Shown: positions 17,362 through 26,674 of the stretch, piece after piece
Layout of the letters: the number at the start of each line of letters is the position of its first letter
How positions within the stretch are numbered: position 1 is the stretch's first letter
NCBI GenBank assembly: GCA_019752535.1
Contig: JAIEMA010000049.1
Span: forward strand, 1 to 64,000
From: Bacteriovoracaceae bacterium
Lineage (GTDB): Bacteria > Bdellovibrionota > Bacteriovoracia > Bacteriovoracales > Bacteriovoracaceae
DNA length: 64,000 bases
Reading direction: 5' to 3'
Notes under the pieces: generated by a model
What the model saw: the letters and a program-made list of their open reading frames with translations, nothing else
Database searches by the model: none
What the model was told of the DNA's origin: nothing
Program-made: the position numbers and the translations under genes

Positions 17362-18152
17362 TTCAAATCTTTTTTAGCCTGAATCCACAAATCTTCCATT
17401 TCCTGATTTGTCATTTGCCCCATCACTCTGCCTTGGGCTTCAGCTAATTTTTCAACATGATGATAGCGCTTGAGAAATTTTTTGTTTCCATTACGAAGAG
17501 CTTCTTCGGGCTCTACCCCTAAGTGTCTCGCTAATTGGGCGACACTAAAAAGAAGGTCTCCAATTTCATCGGCCACTCGTGCTTTATCAAAATGACCTCC
17601 AGGTGGAAGTTCATCTTTTAGTTCTTGCCACTCTTCTTCTACTTTATGCATGACCTGACGGTGATCTTCCCAATCAAAAGCCACTTTCTGACTGGCCACC
17701 CCAATCAGATAGGCCGTTCTCAAGGCTGGATTATGAAGAAGTTTTGAAGGGATAGTCGATCTCTTGGCTTTTTTTTCTTCATGCTTAATGACTTCCCATC
17801 TCTCCCTGACTTGTTCAGGAGTAAGATTCTTTTCATTCACTTCACCAAAAACATGGGGGTGGCGATGCACGAGCTTAGTAGAAAGTCGCTTGGCGACATC
17901 TTCTATGTTGAATCGCTTTTCCTGTTCAGCAATGGTCGAATGAAGAATGACTTGTAAGAGTACATCACCAATTTCCTCACACATCATCTCTGAATTATTA
18001 AGCTCAACCGCTTCGACATATTCATAGGACTCTTCAATGAGATAGCGAAGAAGTGATTCATGTGTCTGAGCAAGATCCCAGGGACAGCCACCATTGGGGT
18101 CTCTGAGTTTCTGGATGACGCGAATGGTGTTTTCTAATTCTGGATAGGGCAT
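17358..18152 (-). CDS. mazG: Nucleoside triphosphate pyrophosphohydrolase MazG
   Basis: Hydrolyses NTPs to NMPs and clears non-canonical or excess nucleotides; 264 residues. Two MazG domains are visible: the first with LRDPNGGCPWDLAQTHESL, EESYEYVEAV and EEIGDVLLQVILH, and the second with KVEEEWQELKDE and DEIGDLLFSVAQLARHL. The EExxE...ExxD metal-binding pattern is intact in both. Length and double-domain layout match the long form. Confidence 0.95.
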   Translation of the reverse strand: MPYPELENTIRVIQKLRDPNGGCPWDLAQTHESLLRYLIEESYEYVEAVELNNSEMMCEEIGDVLLQVILHSTIAEQEKRFNIEDVAKRLSTKLVHRHPHVFGEVNEKNLTPEQVRERWEVIKHEEKKAKRSTIPSKLLHNPALRTAYLIGVASQKVAFDWEDHRQVMHKVEEEWQELKDELPPGGHFDKARVADEIGDLLFSVAQLARHLGVEPEEALRNGNKKFLKRYHHVEKLAEAQGRVMGQMTNQEMEDLWIQAKKDLK

Positions 18153-18185
18153 GATTTATTCTCCAGATTAATGTTATCATGTCTT

Positions 18186-18683
18186 ATGCCAAAACTTACA
18201 GTCGAGACCTTTGCCTCAGTGAAATTCCCTTTGAAAGCCCAAAGATGGCTGGAGCTCGCCTTTGAAGTGGCCAGTAGTGAACTTCCCTCAAAGATAAAAG
18301 TCGCACAATTGAGCTTGGTTATTTGTGGTGATCAACGTATGCGTAGCACCAATAAAATTCACCGCAAAAAAGACAAAACGACCGACGTCCTCTCTTTCCC
18401 TCATCAGGAAAATCTACGTGATAATAAAAATCCTGATTTCATTGCAGATCAAGTGATCTCAATAGGTGACTTGATGATTTCTTTTCCTCAAGCAGTAAAA
18501 CAGGCAAAAAAATTTAAAGTCTCAACTGAAGAGGAACTTGTTCATCTCTTTTTTCATGGCTTTTTGCATCTGATGGGCTTTGATCATGAAATCAGTCAAA
18601 AAGAAGAAAAGATCATGGAATTAAAAGAGAGAGTTTTGTTGGAGCGATTTGCGAAACTAAGACAGAAAAAGAAATTAAAATAG
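18186..18683 (+). CDS. ybeY: Endoribonuclease YbeY
   Basis: A zinc endoribonuclease for 16S rRNA 3'-end maturation and ribosome quality control; 165 residues from the ATG at 18186. The zinc motif H-x3-H-x5-H appears as HGFLHLMGFDH, and the KKDKTTDVLSFP block is the other family hallmark. An ATG at 18171 is possible, but the homologous part begins at MPKLTVE; neither has a strong ribosome site. Its stop codon lies within the terminator stem. Confidence 0.93.
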   Translation: MPKLTVETFASVKFPLKAQRWLELAFEVASSELPSKIKVAQLSLVICGDQRMRSTNKIHRKKDKTTDVLSFPHQENLRDNKNPDFIADQVISIGDLMISFPQAVKQAKKFKVSTEEELVHLFFHGFLHLMGFDHEISQKEEKIMELKERVLLERFAKLRQKKKLK

Positions 18684-18705
18684 CCCACTTTCGTGGGCTA
18701 TTTTA
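18681..18705. terminator. Bidirectional terminator between ybeY and the subtilase gene
   Basis: A perfect TAGCCCAC/GTGGGCTA stem with loop TTTC is flanked by T on the plus strand and, read in reverse, by TTTT on the minus strand. It serves two convergent genes, and its first three bases are the ybeY stop. Confidence 0.9.
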
Positions 18706-18713
18706 AAAATTAA

Positions 18714-20069
18714 CTAGCGAATAATTTTAGATCCACGACTTGAATAATTAGCCTCAGCGTACTTTAGAGCTGCAGCTAAATCGATTCTTCCACCAGTCAC
18801 CATCTTGCCAGCAAAAGCTGAAACGGGAGTGACTGACTTCATGATCACATCTTTAAGCTCAAGAGCGTTCAATTTTGGGAAATAAGTGAGAATTTCAGCA
18901 GCGACACCTACAGTTGTCGGAGTGGCCATTGAAGTTCCTGAGTAACTCTCGTAACCATTTCCAGGAACAGTTGAGAACACATCTTGGCCAGGAGCTGCAA
19001 CGTCAACGCCGACTTTACCTACGTTTGAGAATGAAGCGAGTCCGCCATTAGATGTTGAAGCAGCGATCACGAGAAGGTGCTCGTTAGCGTATGAAGCCGG
19101 GTAGCGAGGTTTTTTATCAATATCAAACCAGCTAAATGGACCGAAAGAATCATTTCCTGCAGCTGCAACGACAAGTGTTCCGTAAGTCTCTCCGATATAT
19201 TTGATCGTTTCAGATACAACCATACCGCCCTCGTTCACTGCTTTGCCAAATGAGCAGTTAATGAGTTTCGCTCCCATCTTCGCCGCATAAAGATAAGACT
19301 CAACGACGTTCTTATCCGTCTCATCACCATCACCTGGAACAGTTCTGATCGCCATAATTTCAGCGTGAGAGGCGATTCCAGCAATGCCGATTCCGTTGTT
19401 TTGTTTAGCTGCAATTGTTCCAGAAACGTGCGTGCCGTGTGGGTGATCTGGAGTCGGATCACCTGTAGGAATACCATTGGCATCGCGATCAATTGTGTCG
19501 ATTCCATACACATCATCGATATAACCATTGTTGTCATCATCAATTCCATTTCCTGGAATTTCTTTTTTGTTTACCCACATGATGTCTTTGAGGTCTTCAT
19601 GGTTGTAATCCACACCAGTATCAACAACTGCAACGACTACTGATTTCGCCGCACGGTTTGGAAGCTGAGAGTAGGCTAGGTTAACAGAGACACCGTTTCG
19701 AGAAGCATCATTAAATGCCCAGACTTTTGAAGCGTATGGATCATTGAATGAAACATCATCGACTAGATCTGGAAGACTCTTTGAATTTGATGGAAGAGCA
19801 AGATCACGAGGGCCTGCGTAGAAAGACTTCTCAGTCCAAGCAACCGCTTCATTTTTTCTTAATTCATTCTCTAAAAGAATAGCGTCTGAAGTCGTGACTT
19901 CCCAAATCTCACCAAAGAGGTGTTTTTGATTTTCAATTAAATGACTCTCTGGAAGGTTTGAACCCTTGTTGAGTTTGACGAAAAGAGTGTTTTGCTCAAA
20001 GCGAATTGCTTGTGCGAATGATAAACTTGCAGTTAAGCATCCGATTAAAATAAGGCCAAATTTCTTCAT
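18714..20069 (-). CDS. Secreted subtilisin-like serine protease (S8)
   Basis: An exported endoprotease of 451 residues. A signal peptide (1-19, ending SFAQ) is followed by an inhibitor-type propeptide of about 20-85. The catalytic triad is complete: Asp150 in AVVDTGVD, His211 in HGTHVSG and Ser380 in SGTSMATP, with oxyanion Asn306 in AAAGND. Asp/Asn-rich loops (GNGIDDDNNGYIDD) probably bind calcium. A protein this short has no extra C-terminal domain. In a predator it could attack prey, but nothing here proves that. Confidence 0.95.
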   Translation of the reverse strand: MKKFGLILIGCLTASLSFAQAIRFEQNTLFVKLNKGSNLPESHLIENQKHLFGEIWEVTTSDAILLENELRKNEAVAWTEKSFYAGPRDLALPSNSKSLPDLVDDVSFNDPYASKVWAFNDASRNGVSVNLAYSQLPNRAAKSVVVAVVDTGVDYNHEDLKDIMWVNKKEIPGNGIDDDNNGYIDDVYGIDTIDRDANGIPTGDPTPDHPHGTHVSGTIAAKQNNGIGIAGIASHAEIMAIRTVPGDGDETDKNVVESYLYAAKMGAKLINCSFGKAVNEGGMVVSETIKYIGETYGTLVVAAAGNDSFGPFSWFDIDKKPRYPASYANEHLLVIAASTSNGGLASFSNVGKVGVDVAAPGQDVFSTVPGNGYESYSGTSMATPTTVGVAAEILTYFPKLNALELKDVIMKSVTPVSAFAGKMVTGGRIDLAAALKYAEANYSSRGSKIIR

Positions 20070-20146
20070 GGGAGATCCCCCGGCTTTTAAGTTATTAAAA
20101 TTCTTGCTCGACCACAGTACGCGGTTATAAGTAAAATCAACAACTT

Positions 20147-20163
20147 ACAATGTCTTACATTGT
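20147..20163. repeat. Perfect palindrome in the protease/OMP divergent region
   Basis: ACAATGT-CTT-ACATTGT, with 7-bp arms and a 3-base centre, lies 78 bases upstream of the subtilase start. A looser outer pair AACTT/AAGTT extends it. The size is typical of a dimeric regulator site. The rest of the 267-base gap (20070-20336) shows no gene and no convincing -35/-10 pair. Confidence 0.4.
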
Positions 20164-20336
20164 CAAAGTTACCTTCACAGAAGGCCAAAACCGTTACCTT
20201 TTTACATGCTTTTCACATCCTCTCCCCTCCGTAACTACCTGATTGGTACAATGCATTATGGTTAAGGCAAGTTTTGCAACCCGTCTGTTTTTTTGAGATA
20301 GGTTGATAGAATGAAAGAAAAACAAGGTATTACGGC

Positions 20337-21644
20337 GTGAAGTTAAAAAGTTTTATTTTTATCCTTTTGATGACCCTCGCTGGGGCTTCTTGGTCTGCAC
20401 AAGATTTCACAGGTTCTGTGGGTGCGCTCTCCAATCAGCTTAATGAAAACGTCGGTGATGTAGCAGGCAACCGCTACAACATGGATTTGAATTTTGAATT
20501 TCATCGCAATCGCTCAAATGAATTAGAAAGAAAATTTACTGCCAATGCATTAATGAATGATGCCAACGGCACAATGTATTCTGTAAATGAAGCTTACCTT
20601 TCGAGCAAGTGGGGCCGATCAGAGTTGAAGTTTGGTCGCTCGATCCTGGATTGGTCTGATATCGATGCTCATTGGGGTTTTGGTAAGATCAATAATCGTC
20701 AAAATTTTTCTGGTTTTACTCCAGGTCAGGAAGGATTAACCGGAATCGTTTTCTCGAGACGCTATAGCAATGGTTTTAGATATCATTTCTTTGCGACTCC
20801 GATCTATGTTCCAGAAACAAATCCTTCTCTCGATATTAATAAGACAGATGGAACGATCACTTCAAAGAATCCATGGTCAAAGCCCCCTGCAGCTTCGGCC
20901 AATATTTCAAATCGTGATATCCCTATTTTTTATAAAGTTGATTATCCAAGCATAACGGATGTGGTTTTTAAGCCCTCTGGCGGTATTAACCTTGGATGGG
21001 GAAATAAGCATTGGGACGGTGGTTTTTATTATCTAAGAAAGCCTGAAAACCAAGTTTCAACAACAGTTGATATTTCATACAACCCGGGTGATGACATCAT
21101 CAACGCTCGCATTCAGCCTCAGTTCTTTTATCACGATATTTATGGCGGAAACTTACGTTGGAAGAACAAAGATATTACTGTGTACGCTTCAGCTGTCGCC
21201 ATTCGCCCGAATGATTACCCAGTAGGTGATCCACTAGTTACTCAATACACTCAAATCGAAGTGGAAAAGCGCAGAGAAGATTATGTTGGAGGCGGTATCT
21301 CAAAAGAGAATGACCGTCTTGGAACTGGTTTTGATTACGTCGCTCGTTTGAGCCCATTTAATAAAGATGAAGATATTTTGGCGGAGGATCCTCGCTGGAA
21401 CCAAGCCGTTCACGGATGGGTGAGATACCGCTTTAATCGCTTCTTTCAAGTTTCAGGTGACGTTAAGTATGACATGCTTACGACAGATCGTTTGACGATG
21501 CTTAAAGTGAGCTACTATCCGACTCGAAATATGGCCGTTAATGCTGGCGTAAATATGATTGGTACACCGAGTAATGGCAAATCTTATTGGAGCCCCTACA
21601 CAAATAACGACGCAGTCTACGCAGGCTTGCGCTACTTGTTCTGA
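20337..21644 (+). CDS. Outer-membrane beta-barrel protein, unknown substrate
   Basis: 435 residues with a signal peptide (ending GASWSA) and alternating hydrophobic strands with aromatic girdles throughout. It ends GLRYLF with a terminal Phe, the usual signal for the Bam machinery. GRSILDWSDIDAHWGFGKIN suggests relatedness to DUF1302-like or other porin-type barrels, but I cannot name it. The GTG start has AAGG nine bases upstream. The next gene, a large lipoprotein, follows after nine bases and is likely co-transcribed. Confidence 0.8.
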   Translation: MKLKSFIFILLMTLAGASWSAQDFTGSVGALSNQLNENVGDVAGNRYNMDLNFEFHRNRSNELERKFTANALMNDANGTMYSVNEAYLSSKWGRSELKFGRSILDWSDIDAHWGFGKINNRQNFSGFTPGQEGLTGIVFSRRYSNGFRYHFFATPIYVPETNPSLDINKTDGTITSKNPWSKPPAASANISNRDIPIFYKVDYPSITDVVFKPSGGINLGWGNKHWDGGFYYLRKPENQVSTTVDISYNPGDDIINARIQPQFFYHDIYGGNLRWKNKDITVYASAVAIRPNDYPVGDPLVTQYTQIEVEKRREDYVGGGISKENDRLGTGFDYVARLSPFNKDEDILAEDPRWNQAVHGWVRYRFNRFFQVSGDVKYDMLTTDRLTMLKVSYYPTRNMAVNAGVNMIGTPSNGKSYWSPYTNNDAVYAGLRYLF

Positions 21645-21653
21645 GGAACTTTT

Positions 21654-23927
21654 ATGAACCGCATGAAACTTCAACTAGGTCTCATTCTCACTTGCCTGAT
21701 AGGTATGGTGGGATGCTCTGATCTTGGAAAAAATAGTGTGGTCAACAAACCCATACAAAGTGATCGCTTCAATGTCGGGTGTGAGTTATCAATCGAAAAT
21801 TTTAAATTTATTATGGAGAAAGATATTACTCCACAAATCAACTGCCTTGAAAAGAACATCGATTTGTTCATGAAAGTGGTTGAAAGTGGAAGACCAGGCT
21901 ATCTTTCAAGAACAGCGTTTGAACTTTATGTAAAAAAGAACGTTCCTGATTTTAAACCAGAAAACATTCGCGCTATTAAGAGCGTTTTTGATATCGCTCA
22001 TTTAATCTTTGGAGATGATAGAGAGTATCTTTCTCCGGGTGCCGTGAAGAAGATTTTCAGTTTCGTTTATCTCTTCAACCGTGAAATGCCAAAAGTCTAT
22101 CCCTTCTTTATAAGCAAAGAAGAAACTCCATTTAATCTTCACGATATTCAGAGAATTCGTGTTTATAAAGCGGCGGATGCCATCTCACGCGCCCTTCTCG
22201 ATATCTTTAAGGGTGATCGTGGAGATCAAATTCACAAAGTTAATATCATCGATATTATTGAAAGTTTCACGAATGATGATACGGCCGGAACCTTAGATAA
22301 GGTTAAAGCGATCTTGTTTGTTAAAAAGGTTATTCTTGGTGGAGTAAAGGATGAACTCACTCACCTCGAACTTCAGGATCTTCTTTATAAGTTTGCGCCA
22401 GCAGGAAGCGTTGTTTTTGATTTAGCGCGTGTGAAGTATGTCGATTTGACTCAGAAGAGTTTGATGGAACTTGTTTCGACTGATGTTGAAGTGTTTGATC
22501 GTCTTCTCTATTATCCTGCAGATTCAGGCGAGAGACTTTTTAATGTAGATGATATCGCAGAAGCCATTCCTTATTTCTTAGGGGATTCAGATAACTTTCC
22601 AGACTTAAAGAAGTACCGCGAAGAAATGGTGCAGATCAAAATGCTTCTCATGAGTGAAGCGCGCTGGCACGCCAATGAGGATCTTTCTGGTAAGGACTGG
22701 GTTCTCCCTGGTGAATTGAAGCTTCTCGTCTCTCACGCTAAAGATCTCTCTAAGCGTGGAGCGATTTATCATAGAATTTATGAATTCTTTAAGCCTTACT
22801 TAGATAGTCCCGGCACAGTGAATATCAACTACAACAACTACTTGTTGCAGTTTCCGACTCATGAAAAATACGTTAAAGAGTTCGCACGTATCTCCAACGA
22901 ATACCGCTTTTTCTGGGGAAGTTTTGAATTTCCTTACTACTCGAATGCCTTTAGAAGAAATGCTGAAGGCATGGTCGAGATTGGTTTAGTGGAATATGGT
23001 CTCTACTTAGTCACAAGAAGATATGGTGAAGAAGCTCCTGGTAAAACTTGGGGTTACGGAATCACTCAAGATCAAATGCTAGGAGTGATTAAAAATGTCT
23101 TTGGCAGAATTTTAATTGATGAAGGAATTATTTTAAAAGGCAGAGAAGCCAAGAATAATGAAAACATCACTTTATTATCAACTCTGTTTCAACCTCAATC
23201 CAATGGTGACGCTATCATCAATGTGGATGAAGGAACGTCATTCTTAATTCAAGTTCTCTCTTCAATGAAGCATGCCGATTGGTTTGAGCAAGAAATGGGC
23301 CGAGTGTGTCCAACTGACAACAGAGGCCGAATCACTGACCTAGAATGTCACCGTGAACACTATTTTGGCTTAATTTGCACACGCTTTAAAAATGAATTCC
23401 CACAACTTCTACAGCGCCTTGGAATCAAAAGCTGTACTGATGCAGGAACTGATCCTGCTTGGAACAAGAAGCTCATTAAGGATCTTGAAGTCGTCGCTCG
23501 TACATGTACTGTGTTTAAAGATGGAACGGATGTTCCTATTCAGTCAGATGACTACATGCCAATCATGGTGATGCTCACTGAGATTGAAGGCTCAATCTTG
23601 AAGTATGACATCAACAAGAACAACATTCTTGATCCTTCAGAGGTAAGAACGGCTTACGACGCGACATTTAAGTCTGCAATTGAAGCTCTCGTCGAGGAGC
23701 AAGCGGCGATTATTGCTAAATTGCCATTCAATCTTGGTTCGGCGATTTCGAAGAAAATTTACTACTACCTCATTAAATACAAAACTCTTCCTAAGAAAGT
23801 GGGCGATTATCTGAAGCTTCTGACTATTGGTGCGACTTCAGCTGATCGTGACACCTTCGCCGCAGTGCTAAAAATCATCAGTGAACAGGGAGAACCGTCC
23901 ACTTTTGATTGCGAGACACTTAGATAA
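21654..23927 (+). CDS. Large lipoprotein with an EF-hand loop, unknown function
   Basis: Not recognised; 757 residues. A lipoprotein signal ends GMVGC (Cys21). The body is mostly helical and charged. A canonical 12-residue EF-hand loop, DINKNNILDPSE (652-663), has Asp1, Asn3, Asn5, Asp9 and Glu12, and a helical flank follows; several other helix-loop stretches such as YDATFKS may be degenerate partners. A GAGGAAC site precedes the ATG. Linked to the upstream outer-membrane protein, it may be an envelope calcium-responsive partner; that is inference. Confidence 0.8.
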   Translation: MNRMKLQLGLILTCLIGMVGCSDLGKNSVVNKPIQSDRFNVGCELSIENFKFIMEKDITPQINCLEKNIDLFMKVVESGRPGYLSRTAFELYVKKNVPDFKPENIRAIKSVFDIAHLIFGDDREYLSPGAVKKIFSFVYLFNREMPKVYPFFISKEETPFNLHDIQRIRVYKAADAISRALLDIFKGDRGDQIHKVNIIDIIESFTNDDTAGTLDKVKAILFVKKVILGGVKDELTHLELQDLLYKFAPAGSVVFDLARVKYVDLTQKSLMELVSTDVEVFDRLLYYPADSGERLFNVDDIAEAIPYFLGDSDNFPDLKKYREEMVQIKMLLMSEARWHANEDLSGKDWVLPGELKLLVSHAKDLSKRGAIYHRIYEFFKPYLDSPGTVNINYNNYLLQFPTHEKYVKEFARISNEYRFFWGSFEFPYYSNAFRRNAEGMVEIGLVEYGLYLVTRRYGEEAPGKTWGYGITQDQMLGVIKNVFGRILIDEGIILKGREAKNNENITLLSTLFQPQSNGDAIINVDEGTSFLIQVLSSMKHADWFEQEMGRVCPTDNRGRITDLECHREHYFGLICTRFKNEFPQLLQRLGIKSCTDAGTDPAWNKKLIKDLEVVARTCTVFKDGTDVPIQSDDYMPIMVMLTEIEGSILKYDINKNNILDPSEVRTAYDATFKSAIEALVEEQAAIIAKLPFNLGSAISKKIYYYLIKYKTLPKKVGDYLKLLTIGATSADRDTFAAVLKIISEQGEPSTFDCETLR

Positions 23928-23938
23928 GCTGGTAATTT

Positions 23939-23960
23939 GAGGGTCTTCTTGGAGACCCTC
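23939..23960 (+). promoter_or_regulatory. Hairpin abutting the prfB start codon
   Basis: GAGGGTCT/AGACCCTC, a perfect 8-bp stem with loop TCTTGG, ends at the base before the prfB ATG. The only Shine-Dalgarno candidate, GGAG (23951-23954), sits half in the loop and half in the 3' arm, so folding would hinder initiation. It might also act as a weak terminator of the upstream gene, though no T run follows. Confidence 0.55.
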
Positions 23961-25113
23961 ATGAATAATGCAACACAGCTAAAGTTAGACGATTTTAAAA
24001 CTCGTCTCCCTGAATTCAAAAATACCATTCAGACTATTCGGAGGTCGCTTTGACGTTGAGAGAAAATCTCAACGCTTAAAAGAGATCACTCAAATGGAAG
24101 CCCTCGAGGGATTCTGGAATGATTCGAGTAATGCGGCCAAAATCCAAAAAGAAAAAGCTCTCCTTGAAGACTCCGTTAAAGCCTACTCAAAACTTAAAAC
24201 TTCAATTGAGGATTTTGAAGTTTTATTAGAGATGGCCGAAATGGGTGATGAATCCTCTCTTGAGGAAGCTTTGCTGGCGTTTCCAAAATGTGAAAAAGCA
24301 GTCAGTGAAGCTGAACAAAAAGCTCTCCTCTCTGGAGAGACAGATATTAACAATGCCATTATCACGATTAATGCCGGGGCAGGTGGAACTGAATCCTGTG
24401 ATTGGGCCGGAATGCTCATGCGTATGGTTCAAAGATGGGCCGAGCAGCATGGGTTTAAAGTTGATGTGATGGATTTTCAATATGGAGATGCGGCCGGAAT
24501 TCGCAGTGCCACACTTCAAGTCAACGGCCCGTTTGCTTACGGATTACTCAAAAGTGAGTCTGGGGTTCATCGCTTAGTAAGAATCTCTCCGTTTGATTCA
24601 AATGCCAGAAGACACACCTCATTTTCATCGATGTATGTTTCCGCAGAAATTGATGATTCAATTGAAATTGAAGTCCTTGATAAAGACCTTCGAGTCGATG
24701 TCTACCGCTCTGGTGGAGCAGGGGGACAATCCGTCAATACGACTGACTCTGCTGTGCGCTTAACTCACTTTCCCTCAGGAATTGTGGTGGCCTGCCAGCA
24801 GGAGAGATCGCAGTTGCAAAATAAAATTAAAGCGATGAAAATTTTGAAGTCTCGCCTGTATGAGCGCGAACTTCAACGCCGCCTTGAGGCCCAAAATCAA
24901 GTCGAGGCTGGAAAGAAAGACAATGCGTGGGGATCTCAAATAAGATCTTATGTGTTGCATCCTTATCAATTAGTGAAAGACCACCGAACTGGGTTTAATA
25001 CGTCGCAGGCCCAGTCGGTTTTAGATGGCGACTTAGATGATTTCATGAAAGCGTACCTCCAGTGGCAGAGTCTTGGGGGCAAACCGGTGGAGAGTGGCGA
25101 TGACGATCTCTAA
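23961..25113 (+). CDS. prfB: Peptide chain release factor 2, with programmed +1 frameshift
   Basis: RF2 reads UGA and UAA stops and releases the peptide. The zero frame starts at ATG 23961, runs 30 codons and meets TGA at 24051-24053. Reading continues in +1 from GAC at 24052, giving about 383 residues in all. The slip site CTT-TGA-C is preceded by the Shine-Dalgarno-like CGGAGG with a 3-base gap, the same geometry as E. coli prfB. The recognition tripeptide SPF (RISPFDSNARR) and the catalytic GGQ (SGGAGGQSVNTT) are present. Translation from the ATG at 24094 would lose the N-terminal helix. lysS follows. Confidence 0.95.
24042..24054 (+). promoter_or_regulatory. RF2 autoregulatory frameshift site
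   Basis: GGAGG, TCG, CTT, TGA then C: an internal Shine-Dalgarno-like element upstream of a CUU-UGA slip site. When RF2 is scarce, ribosomes shift +1 at CUU and complete RF2; when abundant, they terminate. This is established for the prfB family. Confidence 0.93.
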
Positions 25114-25135
25114 TCTTACCGAATCAGGAAAAGTG

Positions 25136-26674
25136 ATGAAACAGAAACACGTTGAGCGTTGGACTAATGATTTCTCAGAACAGATGCATGTGCGTTTGGA
25201 TAAGAGAAAAAAACTTGAAGAAATCTCTGGTCTTGGTGGAGCTTATAAAAACCACTTAAAGCCTGATACTCACTTCAATACTTTATTTGAGAAATATAAC
25301 TCACTTGAGAAAGACGCTATCGGACAAACTCCGGAATACAAAGTAGCTGGACGTGTCCTCATGGTTCGTGACTTTGGAAAAGCGGCTTTCCTCACTTGTG
25401 ATGACGGCACTCATCGCTTTCAACTCTACGTAAAAAAAGATGTAACCAGTGAAGCTGGCTTTGCTCAATATAAGCTACTCGATTATGGCGATATCGTTTG
25501 GGCAAGCGGTGATGTATTCAAAACAATGAAGGGTGAACTTTCATTAAACGTAAAAGATTTCGCCATCATCTCAAAGAGTACACGTCCACTTCCTGAGAAA
25601 TTCCATGGTCTCACTGATCATGAACTTCGCTATCGTATGCGCTATGTGGATCTTGCGATGAACCCTGACGTTCGCCACACGCTTCGCACGCGTTCAGATA
25701 TTATTCGCTACATCCGTGAATATTTTTATAACAAGGACTTCTTAGAAGTTGAGACACCCATGATGCACGCAATTGCAGGGGGTGCAGCAGCTCGTCCGTT
25801 TAAAACTCACCACAATGCGCTTGATATGGAACTCCACATGCGGATCGCTCCAGAGTTGCATTTAAAGAGATTAATAGTCGGTGGATTCAATAAAGTATTT
25901 GAGATGAACCGCTGCTTTAGAAACGAAGGTCTCTCACTAAAGCATAATCCAGAATTCACATCGATTGAGTTTTACTGGGCTTACGCGAATTATGAAGATT
26001 TGATTCAGCTGACTGAAGATCTAATCGCTGGTATCGCTCGTGATGTTCTCAAAAAAGAGACTGTCACTTTTGGTGATCATGAGATTAATCTTAAAGGACC
26101 TTACGCGCGTATGACGATGCGTGAAGCTGTCTGTAAATACACGAAGAGCACTCCTGAACAAGTGATGGAAGCGGCCCATTTAAAAAATCTTCTCAAAGAA
26201 ACAGATATCGATCCAAAGACAATTGGTTCTGCGGGCTGGGGAAAACTTCTGACTTTGTGTTTTGAAGAATTTGCAGAAAAACATTTGATTCAACCGACAT
26301 TTATTACGGAATACCCAACGGAAGTTTCACCGCTTTCTCGCCGCAATGATTCTCACCCTGAATTTGTGGATCGCTTCGAGTTCTTTATGAATGGCTGGGA
26401 AATTGGTAATGCATTCTCAGAGTTAAATAATCCTACTGATCAGCTTGATCGTTTTGCCGAACAAGCGATGGCGAAAGAAGCAGGAGATGCAGAAGCCTGT
26501 GATGTCGATTATGACTATGTTCGTGCTCTTGAGTACGGTATGCCGCCTACTGCTGGTCAAGGGATTGGTATTGATCGCCTCGTGATGGTGCTTACAAATA
26601 GTTCAACCATTCGTGACGTCATCTTGTTCCCGCTTCTTAAGAAAGAAGTTTTTGGCCACGAAGAGCAAGAGTAA
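25136..26674 (+). CDS. lysS: Lysyl-tRNA synthetase, class II
   Basis: Charges tRNA-Lys; 512 residues from the ATG at 25136, chosen because AGGA lies five bases upstream, whereas upstream in-frame starts lie inside prfB. An OB-fold anticodon-binding domain spans about 60-160. The class II catalytic core has motif 1 (DFLEVETPMM), motif 2 (FRNEGLSLKHNPEFT) and motif 3 (GQGIGIDRLVMVL). It is probably co-transcribed with prfB, an order seen in many bacteria. Confidence 0.94.
   Translation: MKQKHVERWTNDFSEQMHVRLDKRKKLEEISGLGGAYKNHLKPDTHFNTLFEKYNSLEKDAIGQTPEYKVAGRVLMVRDFGKAAFLTCDDGTHRFQLYVKKDVTSEAGFAQYKLLDYGDIVWASGDVFKTMKGELSLNVKDFAIISKSTRPLPEKFHGLTDHELRYRMRYVDLAMNPDVRHTLRTRSDIIRYIREYFYNKDFLEVETPMMHAIAGGAAARPFKTHHNALDMELHMRIAPELHLKRLIVGGFNKVFEMNRCFRNEGLSLKHNPEFTSIEFYWAYANYEDLIQLTEDLIAGIARDVLKKETVTFGDHEINLKGPYARMTMREAVCKYTKSTPEQVMEAAHLKNLLKETDIDPKTIGSAGWGKLLTLCFEEFAEKHLIQPTFITEYPTEVSPLSRRNDSHPEFVDRFEFFMNGWEIGNAFSELNNPTDQLDRFAEQAMAKEAGDAEACDVDYDYVRALEYGMPPTAGQGIGIDRLVMVLTNSSTIRDVILFPLLKKEVFGHEEQE

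Noticed and set aside
20841-20880. EF-hand-like DINKTDGTITSK in the barrel protein
   Set aside because: The Gly is one place late and position 12 is Lys, so calcium geometry fails; the segment is probably an extracellular loop.
24094-25113. prfB as a simple ORF starting at the internal ATG
   Set aside because: The upstream frame with the CTT-TGA-C slip site and the continuous RF2 N-terminus shows the real gene begins at 23961.
25073-25135. Earlier in-frame start for lysS
   Set aside because: It lies inside prfB, while AGGA is well spaced before the ATG at 25136, where homology to LysRS begins.
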